From the NCBI GenBank assembly GCA_050014795.1, contig JBEKCQ010000213.1:1-9066 (forward strand): DNA of 9,066 nucleotides, given 5' to 3'. Shown piece after piece: positions 1 to 6,476 of this stretch. The position numbers and the translations under genes are program-made. Within the stretch, counting starts at the first letter, position 1. Every line of letters begins with the position of its first letter. The stretch comes from JALHUF01 sp050014795. Lineage in GTDB: Bacteria > Acidobacteriota > Terriglobia > UBA7540. Below the pieces are notes generated by a model. The model was given only the letters and a program-made list of their open reading frames with translations. It was not told where the DNA came from and searched no databases.

Positions 1-781
1 CCACGTTGCCCGCCGCGAGCGCCCGCAGGCCGTAGCCCGTCCCGTTCTGTTGCAGCAGCAACGTCTCACTGGCAGACGTCGCCGTCCCCCGCAGCGCCCG
101 TCCTGTGCCGCTCTGTGTCACCGCCACGCAATCGCCCGCCGTCGCGCAGGCAAAGGTCGAAGGCCCTTCGGCGATGGCCGGGGCCTTGGGCGGATTGCTC
201 ACCAGCATCTCCACCGCCTGCGTGGCGATGCCCGGCGTTTGCGCCGCAACCTGCGTGCGCACCTCTTCCTTCAACTGCTCGCCGAGCACGAAATCCGACG
301 CCTGCCGGCCACCGAGCATGGCGGCATCTTCGGCCTTCAAGGCATAAGGCACGCTCACGAGCAAGACGCGTGGGTCTTCGTCTCGCCCTTCCACCTGCAC
401 GCCCAGCCAGCGCGCCTTGCCGACGGGGAACAGTTCCACCGGCAGGCCGTCCGCGCGCGTGGCGCCGAGCAGCACTGCGTAGTGGCCTTGCTCGTCGAGT
501 TGCACCACCTGCGATTCGACCCACAGCGCCGCGCCGCCCTGCTGCTCGCTGTACACCGCGAAGGTGAGGCGCACCGCCACATTGCCCAACGGCTCGCCGC
601 GGGCGTCCCTTACCGCCCCACTGAACTTGATGAGGCGGGGCACTGCGGCCACTGCCCCGCTCGAACTCCCGGAACTGCCATCACTAGCTGCCTGATTCTG
701 TTGCGCTTGCAGCCCTGCCACGCAGAAGAAAAGGACCAATCCCACCCATGCCCTCAAATAAGCCCGCTTGCCTGGAACCAT
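1..781 (-). CDS. Secreted acidobacterial-type protein, C-terminus beyond the window
   Basis: The first 260 residues are visible, with no stop before the left edge. Residues 1-26 form a Sec signal peptide: basic start (GKR), hydrophobic core around WVGLVLFFCVAG, likely cleavage at LQA-QQ. A Ser/Gly-rich linker (30-42) follows. Next is a beta-rich carboxypeptidase-regulatory-like segment (about 48-145) with 'IKFSGAVRDARGEPLGNV' and 'GHYAVLLGAT', then 'SVPYALKAEDAAMLGG' (143-158) and 'ASDFVL'. After a low-complexity stretch come repeat-like segments around 'GTATSASETLLLQQNGTG' (232-249). From memory this order is typical of large secreted proteins of unknown function that are expanded in Acidobacteriota. 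The ATG at 779-781 is the only ATG before an upstream in-frame stop, but its ribosome site is weak (an AGAG about 11 bases upstream). The role is unknown; a cell-surface or extracellular structural role is inferred. Secretion is fairly certain. Confidence 0.75.
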   Translation of the reverse strand, partial: MVPGKRAYLRAWVGLVLFFCVAGLQAQQNQAASDGSSGSSSGAVAAVPRLIKFSGAVRDARGEPLGNVAVRLTFAVYSEQQGGAALWVESQVVQLDEQGHYAVLLGATRADGLPVELFPVGKARWLGVQVEGRDEDPRVLLVSVPYALKAEDAAMLGGRQASDFVLGEQLKEEVRTQVAAQTPGIATQAVEMLVSNPPKAPAIAEGPSTFACATAGDCVAVTQSGTGRALRGTATSASETLLLQQNGTGYGLRALAAGNV

Positions 782-1271
782 AGTTGGCACTGACTCTAGG
801 GGCAGAATGACGCCCTGGGTTCCATTGCCTCTGAATCAAAATCGTTTCTAAACTCATTGTGAAGTTCTCCGAGGCCTGACTTATAAGGTTATCGGCAGAT
901 AGGACGGAACGCTTGACAAGCCGCTGCTATGTGCGCCACTTCTTGGCGTGGCACCGGACCTGCATGACCCCAAGCCTTTGAAAAGTCTGACAGGTCGAGG
1001 CTTGAGCTGTCGGTTCAAAAAGGAACACACTCAAAATGGAATTATCCGCCGGTGTTTCCATTTCAGCTCCGATCCGTGCCACAGCAGACATCCTTCGCGG
1101 GGTTCCAGCGCCCTACTTTTTCGTTGCCTGGGTCCAGCGGCTCGGGACAGGCCCGGGGCTGCCGCAACGTGAGTCCCTAAACCGATGACCGCGGCCTTCC
1201 CGTCCAGTTTCGTCAGACACCTCCCCGTCCCCGGCGGTTCTGGATCGATTTCTCGGCTGCCACAGCCTCGG
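782..1271. other. Gene-free stretch, partly probable insertion-element tail
   Basis: No convincing gene is present; the short frames here have no ribosome site or recognisable protein features. The part next to 1271 lies immediately 3' of the transposase remnant stop and is probably the non-coding tail of that element. A candidate outer end is the 'cctttgaaaagtctgacagg' sequence at 975-994, but its inverted-repeat partner would have lain on the lost 5' side and cannot be tested here. The part next to 782 should hold the promoter of the secreted protein. A minus-strand TTATAA-like hexamer lies near 882-887, but I see no good -35 box. Confidence 0.4.
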
Positions 1272-1645
1272 CTACCCCGCTGGAACGGACAGCCCGGCTA
1301 TCCGCTGGAGCATCCTGCCAAACAACCGTCTCGTCAGATGACCCTCCGCCAAGAGCAACCAATAATAGCGGGCATGTTTCACCAGCCGCCCGACCGGGCG
1401 AGTCAACAACTCCGAGATGTCCCGCTCCACACTGTCGTTGGCCGGTATGCGGATGGCATACTTCACGCCACACTCTTCCAGGGCTTCGTAGATCTCCGGC
1501 TTGGCGAAGGCGGCATCGGCGCGAAACACCACCTCCTTGCCCAGCCTTTGCCGCCGTTCGATCTCAGGCAGCAAGAGTCCTTCCCAAGCGTCGGCGCTGT
1601 GCACGTTGCCCGGCCGGAGCTTCGCCGCCAGACAGTCGCCAACCT
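1272..1645 (-). pseudogene. IS1380-family transposase remnant, 5'-truncated and internally deleted
   Basis: The minus-strand frame (124 codons to TAG at 1272-1274) reads like two pieces of an IS1380-family DDE transposase. The first, from 'GDCLAAKLRPGNVHSAD' to 'LLTRPVGR' (about 1640-1386), holds the central catalytic-Asp region 'VVFRADAAFAKPE'. The second, 'LVKHARYYWLLLAEGHLTRR' to 'VPAG' (1385-1275), matches the family C-terminus. The N-terminal part with the first catalytic Asp is missing. So is roughly 100-130 residues between the pieces, including the catalytic Glu region. Intact relatives, from memory, are above 400 residues. The copy cannot be active. It has the same orientation as the Nramp gene and begins about 65 bases after that gene's stop. 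An ATG at 1647-1649 opens the frame by chance. Confidence 0.8.
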
Positions 1646-1709
1646 GCATGCTCTCGGCTGCGACTACGGCCCTACGTGATCATGAACACCGCAGGCCGCC
1701 AGCCAGTAG

Positions 1710-2975
1710 CTACGCGGGAATTCGCTTAGGGAAGAAGGCGCTGACCAGCATCAACGCCGTCATGCTGATCATCACCACGCAAGTGACCCAGGCGATGATG
1801 TTGAAGGTACGCGTGTTGCGATACTTGCCCATCAGGTCTTCGCGGTTGATCAACCGCAACATGAATATCAAAACAAAGGGCAGGAGGACGCCGTTCGTGA
1901 CTTGCGAGAGCAGGATGATGGGAATCTGTCGGCTCTCACTGAGCACCATTATCGTGAGTGCTCCCAGGAAGATCAAGCCGGTGTAAAGCCAGTAAAAGGC
2001 CGGCGCCTCGTGAAAGCGCTTGTTGACCCCCGCCTCCAGGCCCAAGCCCTCACAGACCGAATAGGCCGTGGACAGAGGCAAAATGCAGGCCGAGAAGAGC
2101 GAGGCGTTGATCAAGCCGAAAGCAAACAAGACGCTGGCCGCATGTCCCGCCAGCGGGCGCAAGGCCAGTGCCGCGTCCGCCGCGCTGCCAATCTGGCGGT
2201 GGCCGCTGGCAAAAATCGTCGCCGCGCAAGCCACGATAATGAAGAACGCCACGATATCGGTCACGAAGCAACCCGCAATCACGTCCCACTTCGAGTAAAC
2301 GTAGTTCTTCAGCTTGACGCCCTTTTCCACCATGGCCGACTGGAGGTAGAACTGCATCCAGGGGGCGATGGTGGTTCCCACCAGCCCCGTAATCATGTAG
2401 AAGTAACTCGCGTTGAACTCGAGGGAAGGTTTCACCGTGCTGAGCACCGCCTGCGACCAGTCGAACTCCGTGAGGAAACACGAAATCGGATATACGACGT
2501 AGAAGACACACGCGCCGAGGAAAACGCTCTCCACGATGCGGTAGGTGCCTTTCACCACCAGGGCCCAAACCAAGAGCGCGCCGAGCGGAACCGCCACAAA
2601 ACGACTGACCCCAAAGACCGACATCCCGGACGCCAGGCCGGCAAATTCGGAGATGGTGTTGCCCAGGTTGGTTACCAGGAGCAGGATCATCAGGATGAAA
2701 GTGGTGCGGAATCCATACTCTTCCCGAATCAAGTCGGCCAGTCCCTTGCCCGTCACCACGCCCATGCGGGCGACCATTTCCTGGATGACAATCAGCGCGA
2801 CGGTGATGGGAATCAGCATCCACAGCAGCGAGTAGCCGAAATGGGCTCCGGCGACCGAGTAGGTGTAGATCCCGCCAGAGTCATTGTCCACGCTGGCGGT
2901 GATGAGGCCTGGGCCCAGCACCGCCAGGAATATCACCAGTCTCATGCGCCAGTGTCGGAAGCGTTCGCGATTCAT
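1710..2975 (-). CDS. Nramp-family divalent metal transporter, Mg2+-type candidate
   Basis: A 421-residue integral membrane protein with about eleven hydrophobic helices and the LeuT-like Nramp fold. Helix 1 carries 'GPGLITASVDNDSGG' (21-35), where classical Mn2+/Fe2+ Nramps have DPGN. Helix 6 carries 'GTTIAPWMQFYLQSAMVEKG' (200-219), where they have the metal-binding MPH motif; the Met position is Ala here. Loss of that Met is known in Nramp-related magnesium transporters and implies a hard-ion substrate. Context agrees: the gene lies 24 bases behind an MgtE-type sensor gene and downstream of an M-box Mg2+ riboswitch. The inferred role is proton-coupled or facilitated Mg2+ (possibly Mn2+) uptake across the inner membrane. 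The ATG at 2973-2975 starts the hydrophobic N-terminus directly. Its ribosome site is weak, so translation is probably coupled to the upstream gene. No terminator is visible after the stop. Family certain, substrate inferred. Confidence 0.92.
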   Translation of the reverse strand: MNRERFRHWRMRLVIFLAVLGPGLITASVDNDSGGIYTYSVAGAHFGYSLLWMLIPITVALIVIQEMVARMGVVTGKGLADLIREEYGFRTTFILMILLLVTNLGNTISEFAGLASGMSVFGVSRFVAVPLGALLVWALVVKGTYRIVESVFLGACVFYVVYPISCFLTEFDWSQAVLSTVKPSLEFNASYFYMITGLVGTTIAPWMQFYLQSAMVEKGVKLKNYVYSKWDVIAGCFVTDIVAFFIIVACAATIFASGHRQIGSAADAALALRPLAGHAASVLFAFGLINASLFSACILPLSTAYSVCEGLGLEAGVNKRFHEAPAFYWLYTGLIFLGALTIMVLSESRQIPIILLSQVTNGVLLPFVLIFMLRLINREDLMGKYRNTRTFNIIAWVTCVVMISMTALMLVSAFFPKRIPA

Positions 2976-2999
2976 CGGCTACCGTCGTTCTCCGCCAGC

Positions 3000-4241
3000 T
3001 TACTTGCGGTTCAGCATGAGTTCGAGCACATCATCAGACGCGACCACGCCCAGCAGGTGGCCCTTCTCGTCCACCACCGGCAGCGTCACGAGATTGTACT
3101 TGTGGAACAGATCTACGACGTCTTTGTTGCCGGCATGGGAGGGCAGGGAGACTACCGATTCCTCTGAAAGCTCCTTGATCGGTGTGGAGGACTCGGCCAG
3201 GAGAAGGCGGCCCAGGGGTACGGCGCCCGTCAGGGCGGCCTCGGAATCAACCAGATAGATCACGTGGATCGACTCGAGCGGCCCCTCGAAGTTCTTCAAG
3301 GCCATGATAGCGCCCTCGACCGTGGCCGTGTCGCCCACAAAGACGAACTCGTTGGTCATCAGGGCCCCGGCCGTATTCTCTTCGAACCCCAGCAATTCGC
3401 GGACGTCCTCGGCCTCTTCCTGCTCCATGTCCGCCAGAACTTCCGCCGTCGTTTCCGGGGTCATTTCCTGGAGAACGTCGGCCGCCTCGTCGGGTGACAT
3501 TTCCTCGACGATATCCGCCGCCTTCTCGGCCGAAATGCTTTCCAGCAGGGCCGCCTGCATGCGGGTGGGGATCTCGGAAATGGCCTGCGCGGCGGTCTCG
3601 TCGTCCAGCGATTCAATGACGGCCTTCTGCTCACCCGGACTTAACTCTTCCAGGATGTCTCCGATGTCGGCGGGGTGGAGCTGGGCCAGCCGGTCACCCG
3701 AGATCCGCAGTTTGACGCGGCGCGCCGGGTTCGGTTCAATCAGATTCACAAACTCCCAGGGAATGGTTGTAGTGGGGAAGGAGCTGGTGATCAGTCGAAT
3801 CGTGTGCTTCGCCGCCAGTCCTTGCAGCAGTCTCCGTAGGGCGGCCGCGAATCCGACGTTGACCGCCACAATGCGCAACTCCGTGTGGCCATCGGTGGGC
3901 TGGATGTCAAAATCCACATCGTTGACGCGCACCACCTTGCGGTTGTTGACGTCGATGATTTGCTGGTCGAGGACATCCTTCTTCACATGCAGCAGCCCCT
4001 CGTCGGGGGCATAAGAGCGGACTTCCTCGCGGGGGACGCTGGTCTGACCGGCGCGCACGGAAAGCGACTGCAACTGCTCATGGGTGATGCAGAGGACGTT
4101 CTTCTTGGGCCCCCTCACCAGATAAGAGGCCACCCGCAGCGAGTTCTGGCTCGGATCGACGCACATATCGAACAAGCGGCCCAGGTATTCGCCTTTCACG
4201 CCATACATGGGGAGGTTGTCAAGCTCGGTGAAGTAAATCAT
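3000..4241 (-). CDS. Soluble PRC-barrel / MgtE N-domain / tandem CBS protein, putative Mg2+ sensor
   Basis: A 413-residue protein with no membrane segment. Residues 1-80 are PRC-barrel-like ('LDNLPMYGVKGEYLGRLFD'), and a second barrel-like half is likely at about 84-130. Residues 185-285 form an MgtE_N superhelix of short acidic repeats ('LHPADIGDILEELSP', 'ISAEKAADIVEEMSPDEAAD', 'MTPETTAEVLADM'). The MgtE hallmark 'ENTAGALMTNEFV' (288-300) leads into two CBS domains (about 293-350 and 354-411). In MgtE channels the N and CBS domains bind Mg2+ and close the pore. Here the MgtE channel domain is absent and an Nramp gene follows 24 bases later, so this protein probably gates or regulates that transporter. 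The start is the ATG at 4239-4241, with GAGAGG six bases upstream. An in-frame ATG at 4290-4292 would add 17 residues before the PRC domain and lacks such a site. Confidence 0.9.
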   Translation of the reverse strand: MIYFTELDNLPMYGVKGEYLGRLFDMCVDPSQNSLRVASYLVRGPKKNVLCITHEQLQSLSVRAGQTSVPREEVRSYAPDEGLLHVKKDVLDQQIIDVNNRKVVRVNDVDFDIQPTDGHTELRIVAVNVGFAAALRRLLQGLAAKHTIRLITSSFPTTTIPWEFVNLIEPNPARRVKLRISGDRLAQLHPADIGDILEELSPGEQKAVIESLDDETAAQAISEIPTRMQAALLESISAEKAADIVEEMSPDEAADVLQEMTPETTAEVLADMEQEEAEDVRELLGFEENTAGALMTNEFVFVGDTATVEGAIMALKNFEGPLESIHVIYLVDSEAALTGAVPLGRLLLAESSTPIKELSEESVVSLPSHAGNKDVVDLFHKYNLVTLPVVDEKGHLLGVVASDDVLELMLNRK

Positions 4242-4380
4242 GATCCGCCTCTCGAGCGTCGCGCGCCGCGCTGGTGCGGCGGCAACCACCATATGTTCTG
4301 ACCACGATCCGCAGCGTTGATGCTGGCCCCTGATTGGTCTAGGCCACGGCCCTCCGGCTTCCCCGCGCCGAGGGCTCCAT

Positions 4381-4420
4381 AAAGCAAAAGCCCCGTGGGA
4401 GCCACTCAGCCCACGGGGCT
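4381..4420 (-). terminator. Rho-independent terminator, expression platform of the M-box
   Basis: On the minus strand AGCCCCGTGGG (4420-4410) and CCCACGGGGCT (4399-4389) form a perfect 11-base-pair stem with a 10-base loop, followed by the T-rich tail TTTTGCTTT (4389-4381). It lies between the riboswitch aptamer and the sensor gene, about 140 bases before its start codon, which is where a transcription-attenuating expression platform belongs. Confidence 0.88.
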
Positions 4421-4445
4421 ATCCGTTCGACCCGCTGATCATGCC

Positions 4446-4628
4446 GGGTCATCGACCCCCCTGGTGTGAGCTTTGGCTCCACACAACGTCGCGTCCCCTT
4501 CCTCTGGGACAGAGCCACCTTAGGCAAGGCCTTGTGCCGACCGTGCCTGCTCCACCCGTTGGCCCGTCTCCGGGTTTCCGGGCAGTGGCCTGTATTTGCG
4601 TGGTAACCTCGCCTAACGAGGTCAACCC
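4446..4628 (-). ncRNA. M-box (ykoK leader) Mg2+ riboswitch aptamer
   Basis: Read on the minus strand, the conserved M-box blocks appear in order: CTCGTTAGGCGAGG (4620-4607), CACTGCCCGGAAA (4587-4575), CCAACGGGTGGAGCAGG (centred near 4555), CCTAAGGTGG (near 4520), and GCCAAAGCTC (4477-4468) inside a GTGTGGAGC/GCTCACAC hairpin. The closing helix P1 pairs GGGT (4628-4625) with ACCC (4449-4446) and GACCTC (4623-4618) with GGGGTC (4459-4454). Known M-boxes bind several Mg2+ ions and stop transcription of Mg2+ transport genes when Mg2+ is plentiful. The genes downstream (an MgtE-type sensor and an Nramp carrier) fit that job. The match rests on recalled consensus, not a covariance search. Confidence 0.87.
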
Positions 4629-4681
4629 TTTTTCAGTGATGCGCGCGCCCCCTCCTCGACTTGATAATCTTTCCCACTCTC

Positions 4682-4710
4682 TTAATACGAAGGGCTGATT
4701 TCTTTGTCAA
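4682..4710 (-). promoter_or_regulatory. Sigma-70-like promoter of the riboswitch operon
   Basis: On the minus strand a perfect TTGACA (4710-4705) is followed after exactly 17 bases by TATTAA (4687-4682), a four-of-six match to the -10 consensus. Transcription would begin near 4675, about 47 bases before the M-box helix P1, giving a leader of about 434 bases before the sensor gene start. Confidence 0.75.
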
Positions 4711-4727
4711 GAAAAAACGTTGGGTTT

Positions 4728-4855
4728 GGGCTGGAAAATCGCCCTCGGGCGAGTAGAGGCGGCTTTATGCCGGCACGTGGCGAGGTAAACTCGCCGCTAC
4801 GTCTTCAAACCGACCCACCAGCCGTTGACTTGAGCTGGGAAATTGCCCTCGGGCG
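4728..4855. repeat. Pair of 24-base imperfect direct repeats
   Basis: GGGCTGGAAAATCGCCCTCGGGCG-type sequence occurs at 4728-4751 and, with three mismatches, at 4832-4855, 104 bases apart. Both copies end in the self-complementary GCCCTCGGGC. The first lies just upstream of the operon promoter. They may belong to a dispersed intergenic repeat family; no function is visible. Confidence 0.5.
4777..4797. repeat. Small palindrome, REP-like
   Basis: GTGGCGAG (4777-4784) and CTCGCCGC (4790-4797) form an eight-pair stem with one G-T wobble around the loop GTAAA. It lies between the two 24-base repeats and has no T-run on either side, so a terminator is unlikely. It resembles short palindromic intergenic repeats. 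Confidence 0.4.
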
Positions 4856-5025
4856 TGGATTTCAGCCCATCCTCAAGAGCCAACCGCCGTCCCGATGCCG
4901 CGGAGAAGGCCTCTTCGGCTGACCTGCTTGCCGGGCTTCACAGACAAGCCTCCCTGGCAATCACCGCGAGATCGGCCAGCGACGCCGCAGTGCCGGCAGG
5001 CGCCGCACGCTCCGCGTTCGGAAGG

Positions 5026-5812
5026 CTACTTAGTCCGCCCCATCGCCCACTCGATGCCTTTAGCGAGCATCTCCTGGTAGCGCGGATCCTTCCAGACCCA
5101 ATCGTCGTGCCCCAAGCCGTTGTAGTACACGCGGCCCTTGCCGAACGTGCGCGTCCAAGCCACCGGCCAGCCGTAGTACCGATGCACGACGCCCGGCTTC
5201 TTCAAATCCACCGACGTGGGATCAAGGCGGAGAAGCACGTGGCAGTCCTTCGCCTGAAAATCGCTGATCTGGTAGATCTCGTCGTTGATCTGAAACGATT
5301 TCCCCAGGAAGTTGACCAGCGGGCTCGCGGGATCCGCCACCTCGATGGTCACCCTCGATGGTCACCATCTGATGCCAAGGGTGGCCGTTGAAATAGCCGC
5401 CGATGAGTTCCCCGAATTCTCCCCACATATAGAACGTGTCGGTAGCGCTGTGCACCGCGATGAACCCGTGCCCGGAGCGCACGAAATCCATGAAGGCCTT
5501 CTTCTCGGCGTCGTCCATGGGCAACTCGCCCGTGGTGTTGAACACGACGGCGTCGTAGTTCTTCAAGTTCGCCGCCGTGAAGGCGGCCACATCTTCCGTC
5601 ACCGTCACGTCAAACGCGCCGTTCTTCTCGCCGATTTCCTTCAGGATTTGCTTCGACAACTCAATGCTGTCGTGATGCCACCCCTTGGTCAGAGTCATGT
5701 ACAACAGCTTGCCCTTCTTCGGCGTCGCCGCCCGAGCCGGACTCGTTCCACCGAGGAAAGCCACGGCCAGAGCTACCACCAGAATCCATGGAAGTGAAGT
5801 GTGTCTGCGCAT
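5026..5812 (-). pseudogene. Secreted ThuA-domain protein, frameshifted by a 13-base tandem duplication
   Basis: The ATG at 5810-5812 has an ideal AAGGAG five bases upstream. Residues 1-28 are a Sec signal peptide (core ILVVALAVAFLGG, cleavage ARA-AT). The mature part has the glutamine-amidotransferase-like ThuA fold: 'KLLYMTLTKGWHHDSI' (35-50), 'YDAVVFNTTGELP', 'GHGFIAVHSATDTFY' (114-128), 'GGYFNGHPW' (138-146). Inside codons for 'MVTIE' the 13-base unit CTCGATGGTCACC is present twice (5341-5353 and 5354-5366), shifting the frame so that translation ends at 5222. Removing one copy restores a 257-residue protein ending 'YNGLGHDDWVW...EWAMGRTK', a normal ThuA length. ThuA proteins are linked to sugar utilisation and are often extracytoplasmic in Acidobacteriota; the substrate is unknown. 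The gene is either recently inactivated, reversibly switched, or carries an assembly error. Confidence 0.88.
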
Positions 5813-5858
5813 GAATGCTCCTTGTCTGTGAACTCCGGATTCGCGGCTCGGAATTCGT

Positions 5859-5879
5859 GACGGACACTCCGCGTCCGTC
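5859..5879. repeat. Perfect stem-loop in the ThuA gene leader
   Basis: GACGGAC (5859-5865) and GTCCGTC (5873-5879) form a perfect seven-pair stem around a seven-base loop, 47 bases upstream of the ThuA-gene start codon. There is no T-run on either side. It could be a leader structure or an operator-like inverted repeat; no regulator is recognisable. Confidence 0.35.
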
Positions 5880-5886
5880 TGCCGAT

Positions 5887-5910
5887 CCCAAATCCCTAAC
5901 CCCGAATCCC
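5887..5910 (-). promoter_or_regulatory. G-quadruplex-forming motif upstream of the ThuA gene
   Basis: On the minus strand (the ThuA coding sense) four G-runs are separated by short loops: GGG-ATTC-GGGG-TTA-GGG-ATTT-GGG. It also reads as a degenerate GGGATT tandem repeat. It lies 75-98 bases before the start codon in the divergent intergenic region. A regulatory effect is possible but not shown. Confidence 0.4.
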
Positions 5911-6072
5911 TGTCTCTCTCGCGCCGTATGCTACCACACACCGGCGAGCTTGGGATGAAGGAGAGGCCAGGACGTAGCACGACCATCCTGCCCCCGCCCG
6001 GCCCCGAGCGCCGAAACCCGAATCACCAATCATCAATCGACAATTCTCCCTGTCCCGCCGGCGCAATAGGGC

Positions 6073-6115
6073 TATACTTGGCGAGTCTCACGCAAAGCGC
6101 TCTAAGGAGCAAACT
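6073..6115 (+). promoter_or_regulatory. Putative -10 box and ribosome site of the small membrane protein gene
   Basis: TATACT (6073-6078) is a good -10 hexamer placed 37 bases before the start codon. TAAGGAGC (6103-6110) provides a strong Shine-Dalgarno sequence about six bases before the ATG. No convincing -35 box stands at the right distance. Confidence 0.4.
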
Positions 6116-6352
6116 ATGTCTGTGCCCAAACCTGTCATTGGGTTGGCTTTTGTTTTGGCCGGGCTGATCTTGACGAGAGTCGCAGTCCACTATGCGCACC
6201 CTGCTCCTGGCATGGACCCCAATCAGATCTTGCACTCCATGACCTGGGGGTTGAGGATTCCGGTGATCGCTGCGTTTATACTGTTTGTCTACGGGTGTTC
6301 GGTGGTTACCAAAGCCCTCGTAAGTCGGTCAGGGAGAAAGAAGCAACCCTAA
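6116..6352 (+). CDS. Small two-helix membrane protein of unknown function
   Basis: A 78-residue protein starting at an ATG with AAGGAG about six bases upstream. Two hydrophobic helices are visible, about 6-25 ('VIGLAFVLAGLILTRVAV') and 46-66 ('LRIPVIAAFILFVYGCSVV'). They are joined by a short loop with 'HPAPGMDPNQ', and the protein ends in the basic tail 'SRSGRKKQP', which is probably cytosolic. I do not recognise a family. It is transcribed divergently from the ThuA gene and stands alone; more than 600 bases separate it from the next plus-strand gene. The good ribosome site and clear membrane pattern argue that it is real. The function cannot be inferred. Confidence 0.65.
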   Translation: MSVPKPVIGLAFVLAGLILTRVAVHYAHPAPGMDPNQILHSMTWGLRIPVIAAFILFVYGCSVVTKALVSRSGRKKQP

Positions 6353-6452
6353 GATCCATCTACCTCACGAGACAGCACGGTACCCACGGTTAATTCGCTG
6401 GCTACCGCAGACCCTTTGGATCTGTAATCTTTGCGTCAATTACGCCTTCGGC

Positions 6453-6476
6453 GCGCAGACCTGAGAAGGTCTGCGC
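6453..6476. repeat. Nine-pair hairpin with TGAGAA loop
   Basis: GCGCAGACC (6453-6461) and GGTCTGCGC (6468-6476) pair perfectly around the loop TGAGAA. There is no T-run on either side, so it is not a typical terminator, although it lies about 100 bases after the small membrane protein gene. Confidence 0.4.

Noticed and set aside
50..793. A 247-codon plus-strand open frame at the left edge
   Set aside because: It is antisense to the secreted protein, which has a signal peptide and family motifs; the translation is Arg/His-rich with no recognisable features.
948..1172. A 74-codon plus-strand open frame next to the transposase remnant
   Set aside because: No ribosome site and no recognisable features; it probably lies in the non-coding tail of the insertion element.
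1902..3167. A 421-codon open frame on the plus strand opposite the Nramp gene
   Set aside because: It is antisense to a clear transporter, its translation is rich in His/Arg/Gln/Glu with no domain, and it runs past the Nramp start into the sensor gene. It is a shadow of high-GC codon bias.
4242..4292. An upstream in-frame ATG for the PRC/MgtE_N/CBS protein
   Set aside because: It would add 17 Ala/Arg-rich residues ahead of the PRC-barrel and has no ribosome site, while the ATG at 4239-4241 has GAGAGG at good spacing.
4441..4698. A plus-strand open frame across the riboswitch region
   Set aside because: It is antisense to conserved M-box blocks, has no ribosome site, and its translation shows no protein family.
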